64,000 nt of DNA from Bromus sterilis (GCA_950022295.1 OX465598.1:120573001-120637000); one strand, 5' to 3'; positions 34,336 to 47,900 are shown, counted from the stretch's first letter. Numbers and translations: made by a program. The notes: generated from the letters alone by a model not told the origin.

Positions 34336-35820
34336 AGATTTGATTTTTTTTCCTTTTGTTTTTTCTTCTTTTTTACGGGGTGTCTCTGTGTAGTAGGATG
34401 GGTGAATTAGTTCTGTCCATACAAAATTTACAGGAAAAATACAGAGAGAAAAACACAAGTTCTCATTTTGCAAGAGATGAATCAATGGATTTTTCTGTAA
34501 ATTGTGGCGATTAATTCAACGTCGTGTTTTGTGGAAATGAAATTCTACAGAGTAAGTACCTGACATGTAGATATAGGGAAATTGGGGTAGTGGTGGGTTT
34601 GTACTTTTAGGTTGTATTGTAGGTAGACCTATACTTTATAAAGTTCAACAAACAGCTGTTGATAATAACACATGGATGCAACTATAAGTCATACCATGAT
34701 TTGATTCTCTACCGTCTTCTACTACAATAATGCTCCTTGCTGATTTATTATTCATCATTTCATTCTCTGCAAATAGTATTCCTACTTAATTTTTTATTTG
34801 GAATTTGTTCCCTATCCACAAACAAAATTGAATACGAAGGTTAACGGAAAAAATATATAGCACCCACAAAAAAGAGAGGGAAAAATAGCAAAAAAAAAAA
34901 ATTGTGTGTGTGCGTGGGAGGGGGGGGGGATTAGAATCATTGTACGAACAATGATCTTTATTTGAAGCTGATAATGTTTATGCAATATGTTATGCTATTT
35001 TTGAAGTCAAATTTAAATGAAAGTTTTAGGTTTGCTCTAAATAATATAAACTAGTTTCGCATTAATCAGAGAAAGGACCAGCTTACGATCAAGCGTCTCT
35101 CTCTCCCATCGACGGGCGTCGAAGGCAGCGTGGCAGTGACCGAAAGCAGGACAACGTGGTCCTTAACTTGCTTTTGGCGTCTTCTACAGAGGTGTGTGAG
35201 GTTTTTGAGCTCTCTCGGTTGCAGCTAATGGGACACCGTCAGTCAGTAGTTTGCTGGCAATGACAAATTTGATGGAAAGTTTGCGTGCGAGAGTCATACC
35301 CTTAACGAAGTTATTGGCTCCTTCGGGGATGAAGATTGTATGTTTGAGCTTTGTTGAAATCATCAACATCGATACGGTTACGATGATCCCTTCTTGGAGG
35401 TCTTGTGTTGAAACATCATATTTTTCATTGAATTCGGTCACACGTCATAGGGTTTGTGGTAAAGTTGTGAAGATCCATTTTGGATGACCTTGGGATTCTT
35501 CTTTATTTTTTTGAAAATTTGTTTTTTCAAGCATCGATGCTATGCAATTTAAAATTATCAATAATGCATGATTGTATGCATCAGTAGATGCAAAGGGAGG
35601 GGGAGAGAGGAGGAGGTTGATATCTTCCCTTTTTGAAAAAATGATAGAAAGATGTACACCTGCTATTTTTTTTGAGGGGTTTACACCTTCTATTTCAACG
35701 CCCCTATAAATGAAATGAGCGATTCTCCGGTGATTGGCGATTACTTCTTAGTACTTTCGAGTACTCCCGCTAGAATTATTTTTATCCGTTGATCAAGCAT
35801 AGCTAAATCAAATAAATTAA
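34336..35820. other. 3' flank of the kinase gene and unassigned intergenic DNA
   Basis: AT-rich, with an A/G homopolymer patch near 34880-34930 and no recognisable gene. A short minus-strand frame (35184-35441) has no family I know. Confidence 0.4.
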
Positions 35821-35822
35821 TA

Positions 35823-35875
35823 CTTCCTCCGTTCCAAATTAGTTGTGTGAGTCAACTAATTTGGAACGGAGGAAG
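35823..35875. mobile_element. Minimal Stowaway hairpin
   Basis: 53 bases: two perfectly complementary 23-base arms (starting CTTCCTCCGTTCCAAATTAG) around a 7-base loop, with TA on both sides. It is an internally deleted MITE. Confidence 0.85.
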
Positions 35876-35877
35876 TA

Positions 35878-37428
35878 ATGTTTTACTGATAAATCATTAT
35901 TTCCGGTACTTTCTTTAGTACTTCCTACTACTTCTTTTATTTTCAACGCTAGATTGACTTGAATCAACGGTCCCTAAAATCTGCAACCATGGTAAAAATT
36001 GTAGAATGAAATAGGTACATAGAGAAAATAGAACATGACATCTGTTTCTTAACATTTTTATTTAAATATTGTTGAACAATGAATGTCACAATTGTTGAAA
36101 GAACCAATTTAGTTTAAAATCATAGCTATTTTTCTCTCTTTAGAAATGCAACTCGGTTGGTAGCCACGTACTGTACGTACGTAGTGGATCATCTACCTAG
36201 TCGCACAATGGAGAAGGGTTTGGACTGGGTTGTACACACACACATACGTGACCTCCACCTAATTAAGCTGAAGGGGTAGAAGCAAAGCCAGCTAGTTTTT
36301 CTTGTAGTTCACGTCCAAATTGAAATAGCAAGGACATTTGGATTTGGTGTTGGTAACTTGAGGAGATGTACAACTGGGTTACAAGTGGTACGGTTTGGTG
36401 AAGTCTCCGGCAGTTCACCAAACAAACGAGGAAAACATCGAAATTAAATAAATAAAACCCATACAAAACCGTCTACCCACTCACTCTGTGAAAGGTATGT
36501 ACGCGTAGATACGTAGTTAGTATATTTTGTTTGTTTAAATTTGACTGGTAAAAATACGATATGTACAATGATTTCATCGCACGGCATCCGTCCGACTTAG
36601 GTTAATAATTATATAAAGCGACTAGGCAAACAATGGACCAGGCAATAAGAATATGATGAATATGATGAGAAGAGAAGAGAAGAGAAGAGGGTGACCACCA
36701 CTCCACCAAGAGGACGATGAGGGAGAAGGAGAGACTGGATTCCATCCAGACGAGGCAGCCGTAGGTGGGCAGACCGTTTCCATTTCCAACAAAAACAAAG
36801 AGAAGAGAACAAAAAGATGAAAGCATGACTAGAAGAAAAGCTATCCTGTGACTTGGCGCGGCAAGTAAATAAATGAATAATAAGTATAATTTTGAAAGTC
36901 AACCTCTTGAAATGGAAACGGGATCCGGCTGCAGAAGGTCAGCTCCACACACACACACACACGCCGTTTGCAGGTAAGTGCTCCAGCTGTGTTTTGTAGA
37001 ATTGAACTGAACCCTTGTGTTCGTTGGGGACTGGAGGACCATAGATATCCCGTTCCTTCACGCGCTTTGTGTTTCTTGTTGTTTTGCTGCAGTCTGGACG
37101 GACACAGCCAAAAACAAAGAGGGACGAAAAGGGAGGAGGAAGAATCCTTTGAGTCTTTTCCAGCTGTTTGTTGATTTCGTGGCTCGGTCGAGGTCGGCGC
37201 CTGACTGACTGAATGAATGAATGGCGGTCACACAATATATACCAATACCACAGCTGCCGCGTATACATACGCTGGGTGTGGGTGGGATTTGACGTGTGTT
37301 GGGTACGCTGCTATGATAGGAATAGGAATAGGAGGTGTGCACATCAAACAACCAACACAAGGAGAAGGAGTGATCCCACTCAACTCGCCAGCCTCTTTCC
37401 GTCGAGCTGCTTTAATTAATTTTCCCGC

Positions 37429-37463
<35 letters not shown>

Positions 37464-37936
37464 ATGGCGACGATGGGGATACTCCTTCCTATCCTCTACA
37501 CTACACGTATAGGAAGCAAGGAAGCTTCTGGGTCCCTCCCTCGCTCCCTTCTTTCCACTCGCTCGCTACGTATAGGAGTAGTATTAGGTAAAGTTTGATT
37601 AACAAGCGTAGCGCCTTGTTTCACATTAGCCGCCGTCCGTCCGGCCTTTTCCGAATCATATCCTATACTAGGAGATACTAATCGTTTCCAGCTTGACATC
37701 TCATCTGAATCTGATGCTAGTGCCGGGTTTTGATACGATCGCTGTCGTCGTTTTCACAGGCGGTTGCTAGCTCCCAAGTGCAAGTGCGTGAGAGGCCGTT
37801 TCCAGCCGGCCGGTACAGTACAGGTTGCTTCTCCGTTGCTTCCTTCTTTTCTTCCTTCCTGGTTCCCGCTGCTCCACCCAGCAGGCCAAAGTGCAAACCA
37901 GTTGAGACAGCCGACATCATAGCTCCGTCGCTTATA
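35878..37936. other. Intergenic DNA with simple repeats
   Basis: No supported gene. It holds a CA repeat (36946-36962), a GA repeat (37431-37460), a polypurine stretch of GAGAA units (36667-36690) and a TACGTACTGTACGTACGTA palindrome near 36167. Pyrimidine-rich sequence and low repeat content suggest gene-flank DNA. Confidence 0.4.
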
Positions 37937-37992
37937 CTCCCTCTGTACCGAAATATAGGTAGTTGAAGTCCTATATTTCGGTACGAAGGGAG
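37937..37992. mobile_element. Minimal Stowaway hairpin
   Basis: 56 bases with arms CTCCCTCTGTACCGAAATAT.. and its near-perfect reverse (2 mismatches), a 10-base loop and TA on both sides. Confidence 0.85.
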
Positions 37993-38200
37993 TACATGGA
38001 CAAGCCTCACGAATTATCCAATCCAACTGTTGTATGGTTTAATGTGCCATGTTTTTTTTCGCACTGCTATGGAACAGTAATAACTGAGATCAGCCTACGC
38101 AAAAAAATAAAAATCCAGTCATGTAGTGGATTAATGAAACACAAACAACACTTTTTCTAATCGTGCAAATTTATTGCGGGGAAATGAAAAAAAATGTTAT

Positions 38201-39426
38201 GGCGTGTTTGATAGGCTGCATCACCTTCAAATAGGCGCGTTAGGCGTGCACAAATGCGAGCACAAAAGGGGGGCATGACGCACACACAACTGTAGAAGAA
38301 TGCATCACACATATGATGGGAGACGAATGTTGGCCAGTGCGGAATGACGCAAAATCTATCATCAACCCCCTCTCCCCTCCATTTACTCGCTCATCTCTTG
38401 CACTAGGACAAGTCAATCCTCCGTTCTTGACACCGTCGATGACCGTTACTCGCATCTGCAAAAGAGGCGGCGACGACTTCAATCTCCGTCAGCATGACCT
38501 GCTGCTTCGCTTCGTCTTCGAGTTCATCTCGTCCTCCTCGCCTAGGCCATGGGCGGCTCGTCAACACCAAAGGGGGTAAGCAGCATACAAATTCTCTCTT
38601 CTGTTAGGTCCTTAAGTACATGGTGTATGATTGATTTTGCCATTGCTTACAACACAACCGATACCATCATTAGATTACAAACGAACAAATGGAGCTAGTT
38701 GTTGAGGCAATTGCACTCATAGTTGTAATTTAGGTCTGGCTCATGTTGGTATATAAAAGAACTATTCGTCGGAGTTATACGTTTGTCATCCATTGTGGTC
38801 CACGGTATATCTGAGGTAGAAGACGATGAAGGACCATAACTACATCTATATTTTTTGCGACATAGAGGTTGTAAACATGTTTCAAATGCAAAGAGCAACT
38901 TTTGCAAAGCTTGTGGAGGCTTTTAGGACATGGGATACTACAAGATAACATCCACACCTATGTGAAAGAACAAGTTGCCATGTTCCTTCATATCGTAGAT
39001 TCGTAGGTCATAATCAAAGGTTCAGGATTATGCACAACACATTCAGGAAATCAATGGACACCATTTTTAAGTATTTAAGCAAGTCTGATATGATGTTGGA
39101 AGTTGAGATGAGAGATGATCAAGGTACAAAACTAGGCAAACTCGTAGCATGTTTCACACGAGTCTGAGGTGGCATATGCGTATTTCAAGGTGAACACTAC
39201 TCGTCGTTTATGCCATGCCATGCTTGTGTTATTCTTATACAACCATAGCACCATGTTTTAATGTCATAACAGGATTGCGTTGGCACAATAGATGGTACTC
39301 ATGTAACGACTAGAGTACTGAGGTCACATGTTGCCTCATACATGGGTAGAAAGCACTACACAAGACATAAGGTGCTTGTTGGTGTTGGTTTCGATCTAAA
39401 GTTCACATATGTGTTAGGTCGGTGGG
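38201..39426 (+). mobile_element. PIF/Harbinger transposon fragment
   Basis: GGCGTGTTTGATAGGCTGCA at 38201 resembles a Harbinger terminal repeat and is preceded by TTAT. A short frame ending ATGGGCGGCTCGTCAACACC near 38560 may be part of its first ORF. The transposase remnant lies at 38866-39426. The right part was displaced when an LTR element inserted at 39427; the remainder should lie beyond the window. Confidence 0.5.
38866..39426 (+). pseudogene. PIF/Harbinger transposase remnant
   Basis: Conceptual translation, with frame changes, gives MFQMQRATFAKLVEAFRTW, KEQVAMFLHIV, GHNQRFRIMHNTFRKSMDTI and DCVGTIDGTHVTTRV..MGRKHYTRHKVLVGVGFDLKFTYVLG. The HIVGHNQRF block and GTIDGTH (first Asp of the DDE triad) identify the family. 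Stops after FRTWDTTR and after TRV, plus frameshifts, show it is dead. It is cut just after TYVLG, before the expected GWEGSAHD, by the LTR at 39427. Confidence 0.8.
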
Positions 39427-40692
39427 TGATGGGTGTAGACAACACCTCCTCGTTGGTTACCCCAAGTAGAAGGTTATGATGTAGATAGCAGCAAATTTCC
39501 CTCGTGAAGATACCAAGGTTATCAATCCAGTAGGATTCTGAAGTCAAAAAGTAGGTGGCAACGTCATCAGAAATTTCTTGGTGGCTAAGTTTTTGTGCAC
39601 ATGCACACAAGAACATAAATAACTTTGCTCCCAACGAGTACAAAGAGGTTGCCAATCTCTCCGGTCTTGCTGTTTACAAAGGATCAAACACAAGGGAAAA
39701 TAATAATAGTGCAACTGAAAGGAAAAGTAAACAGTAAACGTGAAGGTGTAAACTATAATGATAATATGGACCGGGGTACCATAATGTTCACTAGTAGTGT
39801 CTCTCTCCAAAAAGATAGTAAACAACTTGGGCAATTGACAGAATTATAAACGCATCGCAATGCTAATTATGCTACTAGAAAGTAAGATGCTCAATCGTAT
39901 GGGCATAACACCAACACAAGTAGATCGTTTACTCATCGACATCTACTCACTAATCATCCACCTTGAGATATCTATCCAAAACATCTCGCTGGTATATTAA
40001 GTTGTGAACCCCAACTAAAATTGTAAGGTCAAAGCAACGAACAACTGCCTTAACGCTCTATACGTAATGTAAGCAATCCTTATGACACGCAGTCATAAGC
40101 ACCGCTGTTTTACCCCTAATGGCAACATCACATTACCTAGTCTCATGTTTCTTTCACTCAAGCTAGACATCGGGAGGCATGAACCTATCATCTAGCACTC
40201 CCTCTTGGAGTTGCAATCTACTACTTGGCCAAAGTAACAAACGACAACGAAGAGCATGCAAGACTACTCATTAACAAAAATATAAAGGGAAAACCAAATA
40301 TATTACTCATCACAAACTGAACATCATCTCATAATGCATCGGATCCTAGCAAACACAACATAGCAAAACATGAATTCATACATAGGTTCCTTGATCATGA
40401 TAGGAAGCTCACAAGGGCTAGACATTGAAGCACAAGATTGGAGAGAAGACATCTACTTGCTACTGATCATGGACCCATGGTCCAAGGGGGTCATGATCAT
40501 GGTGATCGAGGAGCCTCTGGAGGCCAGTCCTCCCTCCGGCAGGGTGCCGGGACAGGAGCTACAGGTGATTTCGAGATCGGAATCGCGGTGGTGGCGGAAC
40601 AGTAGGTATTTTCGCGGAACTTAGAACTCCCCGAGGGTTTTCGAGACGGGAGATAAATATAGGCCAAAGGGGGCGTGTCGGAGGTGCCCCCC
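39427..40692 (-). mobile_element. Element A: LTR of the TGATACGTC family, interrupted
   Basis: It begins on the plus strand with TGATGGGTGTAGACAACACC, the reverse of this family's LTR end, and reads as the last 1266 bases of an LTR before element B interrupts it at 40693. Its remaining part must lie right of element B, outside the window. It is inserted in the Harbinger transposase. Confidence 0.8.
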
Positions 40693-42334
40693 TGATGGCT
40701 TCTCGCCCCTCGTTGGTTACCCCAAGTGGAAGGTTGAGATGCAACGTAGCGGTAATTTCCCTCAGTAAAGATACCAAGGTTTGTCTCCAGTAGGACTCAA
40801 CGATAAGTACGATAGGTGGCAACGGTGCCAGAAATTATTCTAATGCGTGGAGTTGTCGTGGACCTGCACAAAACAAATAACTTTGCTCCCAACGAGTTCA
40901 GAGGAGTTGTCAATTCCTCCGGCCTTGTCGTTTACAAAGGATCAAACGCAAGAGATAAAAAAGGTACTAGTAAAAGTAAAAACAGAAAGATAAATAGTAG
41001 GTGTGAACAATGGTATGAAGATGGACCGGAGTCCCATGATTTTCACTAGTGATGTCTCTCTCCCAAAAGACGATAAAAATGCTAGCGAGGTAAACAAATC
41101 ACAGTTGGGCAATTGACAGGATTATGAAGGCACCGCAATGCTAACTATGCTGCAAAGAAAGGAAGGGCTCAAAAGCAATGGGCAGTACGCCAAGGTAAGT
41201 AGACCGAAATCCATCTGCATCTACTACGAATCATCCACCTTGAGATATCTATCCAGAACATCTCGCTGGTATTAAGTTGCGAATCCCACCCAAAGTGTAA
41301 ACTCAAAGCAACAGACAACTGCATTAAAAGAACTTTGCGTAAAGTAAACAATTCTTGCACCAATAGGCACAATCACCGTTGTTTTATCCCTGGTGGCAAC
41401 AGCACATCCCCTAGTCTCATGTTTCTGTCACTCAAGCTAGACATCAGGGGGCTGAACCCACAATCGAGCATAACGCTCTCTCTTGGAGTTGCAAGCAAAT
41501 AACTTGGCCAAAGCAAATACTGCAATAGAGAACATGCAAGAATTTACTCAAGAACAAAATATAAAAGGGCAAACCAAATATATTACTCATCACAATCTGA
41601 ACATAGTCTCATAATCCATCAGATCCCAACAAACTCTGCATAGCAACAGCAGAAAATTACATAGGTGCCTCGATCATGTGAGGCAGCTCACGAGGTCTCG
41701 AAAGTGAAAGCACAAAAGAGGGAGAGGACATCACATAACTACTGATCACGGACCCATGGTCCAAGGGGGACTACTCACGACACATACGGGAGGCGTCCAT
41801 GGCTATGGATGGTCTCCCGGAGGGGTGATCTCCTTCCGGCAGGGTGCCGGGGCAGCTTCTCCAGGCAGCCCCGATCTGAAAACGGCGGCGGCGGCGGAAC
41901 AGAGAGGTTTCCGCGAAAAAGAGTTCTTTTTTTAGGGGTTTCTACCCCGAGGGGGTTATATAGGCGAAGGGGGGCGTCGAGGGGCCACCCAGGGCAGCCA
42001 GGAGGGTGCCTGGCGCGCCCTAGGGTTGGGGCCGCGCCAGGGACCCTTCTGGCTCCCTGGTGGTGGTCCCGACTCTCTCCCTTGGTTATTCCGGAAGCTT
42101 CCTGTCCGCTGATTTTTAATATAATTTTTGCGGAATTTTTTGGGCACTTTAATCAGCCGGAAAACCTAAAAAACAAAAACAGCATAAAACCAGAAGCTGG
42201 CAACTGGGTGCACTGAGTTAGTAGGTTAGTCCAAATTGGTTTAAAAGTGTAATAAAGTTCAACCAAAACATGGCAAAGTCACACAAAACATGCATGGAGC
42301 AAGCAGAAATTATAGATACGTTTGGGACGTATCA
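40693..42334 (-). repeat. 3' LTR of element B
   Basis: 1642 bases, TGATACG..CGAGAAGCCATCA on the minus strand. On its 5' side the minus strand reads CTTGGGGATGT, the polypurine tract (42335-42345). Confidence 0.88.
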
Positions 42335-44500
42335 ACATCCCCAAGATTAATTCCTGCTCGTCCTCGAGTAGGTAAATGATAACAAGCATAATTTCTGTGG
42401 TGACATGCCACACAACCAAATAAGGACTGTTAAGTAAAGCAATCAAAGCATGCAATTCAATTCAAGTCTTAACAGGCAAGAGTCTATATTGGCATTAACA
42501 CAAGCAACAAAAGAACAAAAGGTGCAAGAGCTCTTGCTGTCCGTGACTCGGATGTCTCCAGATGGTGTTTGCGTGCAAGCAAGGGACTGGGAAGAAAGAG
42601 AAAAAAGGTTGTTGAGAACAACTATCTACTAAAGTTTCACACTTAGTCTCCTTTGGATTCTTATCTGGACTCGTCCCCAGACCACTAGCCAGGTACAAGT
42701 CAAACTGATCCACTCCCTTTCGATATTTTGATCGCTCATGCAATGGATGAGCGTGAGCAAGAAAGTTGACACCTAAAAGGCGAAACAGAAAGAAGAGGTG
42801 GAGGAGGAAGACAAAAAGGTGTGTGAAAGGCTCACATCAATGAGGACAATCATAGGCGAGAGAAGGCCATATGATAGATATGATGTGAGGAGTAGGGATT
42901 GCCATACAACGGATGCACATGTGAGCTAAAAGCTCTCCAATGGAACTAGTGAGGGTTCATCTAACTTGCTTGCTCAAGAAGACCTAGAGCTCGTTTGAGG
43001 AGGCTCATCATTGGAATATACAAGCCAAGTTCTATAGTGTAAAAGTTCCCCACATAGCTATATGCATGATGATAATCTCTATGGAGTACAAGGGATAGAA
43101 GATGAAGTACTAGTGTGGATCTCTCAAAAGGAATAGTAGTATGCCCCCTTCTCTCTTTTTATTTTTTTTCTCTTTTTCTCTTTTTTTTGGTGGCCTCAAT
43201 GGCTCTTTCTATTTAACTCTCATTTGTCCTCTTTGGGATCTTTTGATTTTGTCCTCTTTGGGATCTTTTCCTCACTTTAGGGGAAATATTCTATATTTTA
43301 CAAGAATATAGGAGATCTTTCACACTTTACAAAGGTACTCACACAAAGAAAATGTAACTAATCATGATGCAAATGTATGCCTCTGCCAGGATAGCAGGAT
43401 ATGCAATGATACTAGCGCGTCATGTAGCAATGATTAGGGCAAGGCCCAACTAGCATGCGGCTCATCGATCAAGAAAGTGGCATGTATGGCATGAGGATCA
43501 AGTCATGAGAGGTTGGATGTTGCATGGCAATGTATCTCGGAAAGGCTATGGAAATGCCTTGTAGGTAGGTATGGTGGCTGTTTTGAGGAAAGATATAATG
43601 AGGCTTATGATGACAGAGCGTATCATGCCAAGGGTTTGGATGCACCGGCGAAGTATGCTCCAACTCTCGAGGTGAGAAAGGGCAATGCACGGTACCGAAG
43701 AGGCTAGAAAAAGTATGGGTAGGTGGAAGTGTCAACTTTCGAATACTCACATTAGTCCGAAGAACTCATGCACTTATTATCGGTAACTCTCAATCTAATA
43801 GGAGGTTCACAAAGAGACAGGTACCTCGAGGAGGAGTGTATGGGGGTTTGGTTATCCTTGCGCATCCTCGACTCATGGTACGTGAGTGTACTCTAATATT
43901 CGAACCCTCCAGAGGTTAGTGATCCATCTAGTAGCTAGAGTTCTCAACAGGGGTTTTTGGTTTTCGAAAAACACACGGATTGCCCAAAATACGACATCTA
44001 TCACTAATAGGCAAGAGCTCTTGACACCAAAAGTTCAAACATTACTCTAGTCAGTACCTCAAAACTATTGCAAGTTACTACTTCAAAGAGAAGAGCAACT
44101 TTAACTACCTACTTTCTAGTCAAGACACGGAACTCAGTGCAACAGGCAAACTCTAACAAGATAAAACATGCAACCTATAGAAAGTTCAACCTGAAAAGAA
44201 AAGCTCTAGAAAAACTAAAGCACTACAGCTAAACAGACCAGCAGCTAAGAAAAGAAAAAGAACAACTCACAGCTAAAAGAAATAAGCATGCAAATCCTAT
44301 GAGGAGTTCTAGTTCAAGTGGAGCGTGTTTCTCTCCCACACAAAAGAGTAAGTTGGGGTCTAACTTGTTACTACAGCAAAGAAAGCAAAACAAACCTAGA
44401 AAAGTAAAGAGCGAGACGCTCCAAGCAAAGCACATAACGTATGAAGTGATAAAAATATCGTGCAACGAAAGACAGACCGATGATTATTGATGAAGAAGGG
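42335..44500 (-). other. 3' internal domain of element B, non-coding
   Basis: 2.2 kb from the polypurine tract to the insertion point of element C. It has a long pyrimidine tract near 43145-43195 and a direct repeat TTGTCCTCTTTGGGATCTTTT at 43225-43270. No pol or env sequence is recognised. Confidence 0.6.
44496..44500. repeat. Target duplication of element C, left (AAGGG)
   Basis: Identical to 54772-54776. Confidence 0.9.
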
Positions 44501-44926
44501 TGACGAGGGGGTGACCCCACGACTCCCACTAATGGGCCTACCCGGTGTCATTGAAGGCCCACGGAGCTACCACCGGATTCACCTTGGCCCGCTAGATGGC
44601 ACCGACATTGGGAGTCCTCGACTGACAAGGAAGGTGCAGGGACTTGCCGTACAAGCTAGGGTTAGATTTCCTGTAATTATAGATTGATTCCCCGAGACCT
44701 GGTCTACTATATAAAGGCCAGGAGGGGCAACGCATAAAGGGGGACATCGCCTGTAACCCTAGCCTAGAGCGCATCTGCCTTGGCATCCCTGTAACTTCTC
44801 CACAATCAATATATCGAGCAGGAAGTGTATCCTCCTGTTTGCCGATGAGCTTATCGTCCAACCTGTGTCTTCTCCGACTAGCCCAGGGTCCCTAACCATG
44901 GGACTTGCCGGGGCCGATCCTCGACA
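44501..44926 (+). repeat. 5' LTR of element C
   Basis: TGACGAGGGGG..GATCCTCGACA, 426 bases. TATA box TATATAAA at 44708-44715. An ATG at 44898 near its end opens the gag frame. Confidence 0.92.
44708..44715 (+). promoter_or_regulatory. TATA box of element C LTR
   Basis: CTACTATATAAAGGCC, at the normal position about halfway through the LTR. The same site is in the 3' LTR at 54553-54560. Confidence 0.75.
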
Positions 44927-47900
44927 ATTGGCGCCGACCGTGGGGACTACACAGGTTGGGAACGCGATCTCGGCGGTCTCACTATCATCAACGCTCGCCA
45001 GCTCGAAGATTCAGGCGAGATCCAATCTATTCGAGTCCCTAGGGTTCACGACCCACCTCCCCGCCCTGAAGCCAGTCTTCACGGATCTGCAGTCCGGCGT
45101 CAATCTGATCTTCGGAGAATACCGGATCTACATCAACCACTGGGGAAGTCTCCGCCTAACCAACGACGTTCAAGCACCTACGGCAGCAGCCGAGGCAGAC
45201 GTCACCTGTACGGCCAACGCACCGACCAATAGCAGCCGAGCACTCGGCACCGAGCATCATAGCACTCGCCGTCCCTCGGACAGGCCCCTAGCATGGAGAA
45301 GCACCGACGCGCAAGCCAGCGGAGGAGCGACCGGAACACCCTCGCAAGTGTTCATGGCGGAAGTCGACGCACCACCACCAGGAATCAACGGGCAAGTTGA
45401 AAACCCGAGTGCTCCGTGGGACATGCAGAATACCAGCGGAGCAGCAGGACCCGCCAAGGAAACCCGGATGGTCGTGCAACTGGGCGATCCAGGAAGCATA
45501 CCAACGAAAGTCCCAGCGGGACAGGCACCTGACATCCAAGCAAGTGACCTGCAGCCAAGGCAGCCGCTCGGCCCGAGCGCCCATCCACCAGGAGGCAGAA
45601 AACAGGCCACAGCCGCCAAGAAAGCCGCACCACCAAAAGAAAAAAATCATCTTACCCAAGGAAACCATAGCGATGGTACAGGAAGCAGTCAAATTTGGCA
45701 GGATGCTGCCAAGAAACGCCACAAGAGACGAACTAAGAGCGTACACTAAATTAGCAGGAGAACAGACGCAACGATGGCGCCAGGACATGGAAGCGCAGGA
45801 AAGAGAAGAACTCGAGAGGAAAAGCAGTCGCCGGCAACCTGCCGGAAGGAGTCGCCGCTCCCTTACCCGTGACAGATCAAAAGTCAACAACCTACGGAAA
45901 TCAGAGAGGGAGAGAGTGATCCGCAAGTTCGACGACGACTTCAAACTAGAAGAGGATGACGACGACGAGGAGCCCCTCACACCAGCGGAGGCACTCATAA
46001 GCGCCCAGGACTACCTATCTCGTGCCCGGACAAGCTCTAAAGGGAAATCAGACCGCTACACCTCAATCGCCCTACAAATAATGAAGGAAGCCATCGACAA
46101 CTCAGCACCCAAAAACCCCAGCACCAGGCGGCAGGCCCGTGAGCGGACACCAGACAGGGAACCTAGCGACCCTGACGACGACGACGACAATAACGACGAC
46201 GACGACGATAGGCGCGGGAACCCAAATAGGGGCAGAAGGCGCGACGACGGCGACGACAGCCGCGCACACCGCAGCACTCGGCGAGACGCACGTGACGACA
46301 TCACCCAGAGCAGAGTCAACCGCGGCAGGCGGCGACGCGCGACGCGCGAAGAATACTCCGACGAGGAAGCTTCCGAAGAAGAAGCCGAGCCATGGGGAGC
46401 ACTATGCTTCACCCGAACCGTGCGCGAGACACGCATGCCAAACGGATTCAAGCTCAACTCGACGACACTAAAGTACAACGGACTTGAAGAACCAGAGGCA
46501 TGGCTTGAAGACTACTTAACTGCGGTCAAATTCCAGCGCGGAACCAACATCACAACAATGCAGTACATACAGTTGATGCTCGAGGGCTCCGCGCGGCACT
46601 GGCTCAAAAACCTACGGCGTGGGTCCATCAGCTCCTGGAGACTGTTCCGCGCCGCTTTCATCGAGAATTTCAAGTCAACCTACAAACGGCCGGCATCACT
46701 CGAGGAGTTGCGAGCGTGCAAGCAAGGAACAAGGGAGACCCTGAGGGCGTACATCCAGCGGTGGACGATCCTCAAAAACTCCGCAGAAGACATATCAGAC
46801 GAGAGCGCAATCGACGCTTTCAAAAGAGGCTTACAGCGCATTGAGTTCAAGGAGCAGCTGGGGCAAATGAAAGTCCGCACACTCGCAAAACTACTGGAAC
46901 TAGCCAACAGCTGGGCAGACGGCGAAGACTCCGTCCGTAACGAAACTGAAACCTTCGTAGCACGATCAGAGCACGAATACGACTACAACGGAGATAGAGG
47001 AGGCGACAGAAGGAGGAAACGGCCAAGGCGACAATTCTACGACGACCGAGGACCCGACATGGTTGCTGCCGGCTTCCCAAACGACCGAAACGGGCGGCGA
47101 CGCGACGACAACAGACAGCCAAACAGAGAGAACCAGGAAGACGAGCATCAATCGCAGAAACGCGAATGGTGGCCAAAGCAACCGCGGGACGGCACACGAG
47201 CGCCTAGAACGGCAAAAGAGCAGCTCGACAGCCCATGCACCATACATGGATTCAGAAACGAGCGAGGAGAAATAAGATCATCCCACACCCTCAGGAACTG
47301 CAGAAGCTTCAACGAGCTAGTAGTAGAGAAGAACCGCCCCGCGGCCCCTGCAAGGCAACCTCTCGCAAGCATAGCAATCGGGCCAGTCGCCCACAACGCG
47401 CCACCAGCCCCTCTGTTGCCGACGAGGCAGGTGGCCTCCATCCAAGAGAGACAAAGGACACCGGATGAAAACAAGTACCCAGAAGCTCACGGAAGAATTT
47501 ATATGATACAAGAAGGAAGGCCCTCCAACCGTCAGCAGAAGCAAGTAACTAGACAAGTCTTCCTGGCGACATCCGCACACCCAGCGGTCCCAGAATACCT
47601 GCGCGGGTCGGAAACAGAGATAACCTTTTACCGAGACGACCACCCACCAGTTGTCCCCCGACCAGGACACGCGGCACTAGTACTGGAGGCGCGGATCGGG
47701 AACTACGACATGTCCCGCGTGTTCATGGACGGCGGCAGCGGAATCAACATCATATTCACCCGAACGCTCGACGACATGTTGATCCAAAGCAACGCCCTGA
47801 AGCCCTCAGGAACGACGTTCCACGGGATCGTACCAGGCAAAGCAGTTTATCCCATGGGAAGAATAAGCCTGGAAGTGGTCTTCGGGAACGCGACCAACTT

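Noticed and set aside
35184..35487. Overlapping short frames in intergenic DNA
   Set aside because: No family recognised on either strand, no splice or promoter context.
36609..37591. Several ~100-aa frames between kinase gene and Harbinger remnant
   Set aside because: Low-complexity translations of GA, CA and pyrimidine-rich DNA. No domain and no conserved motif.
40688..40692. CCCCC as left target duplication of element B
   Set aside because: The right copy is outside the window, and a homopolymer is weak evidence.
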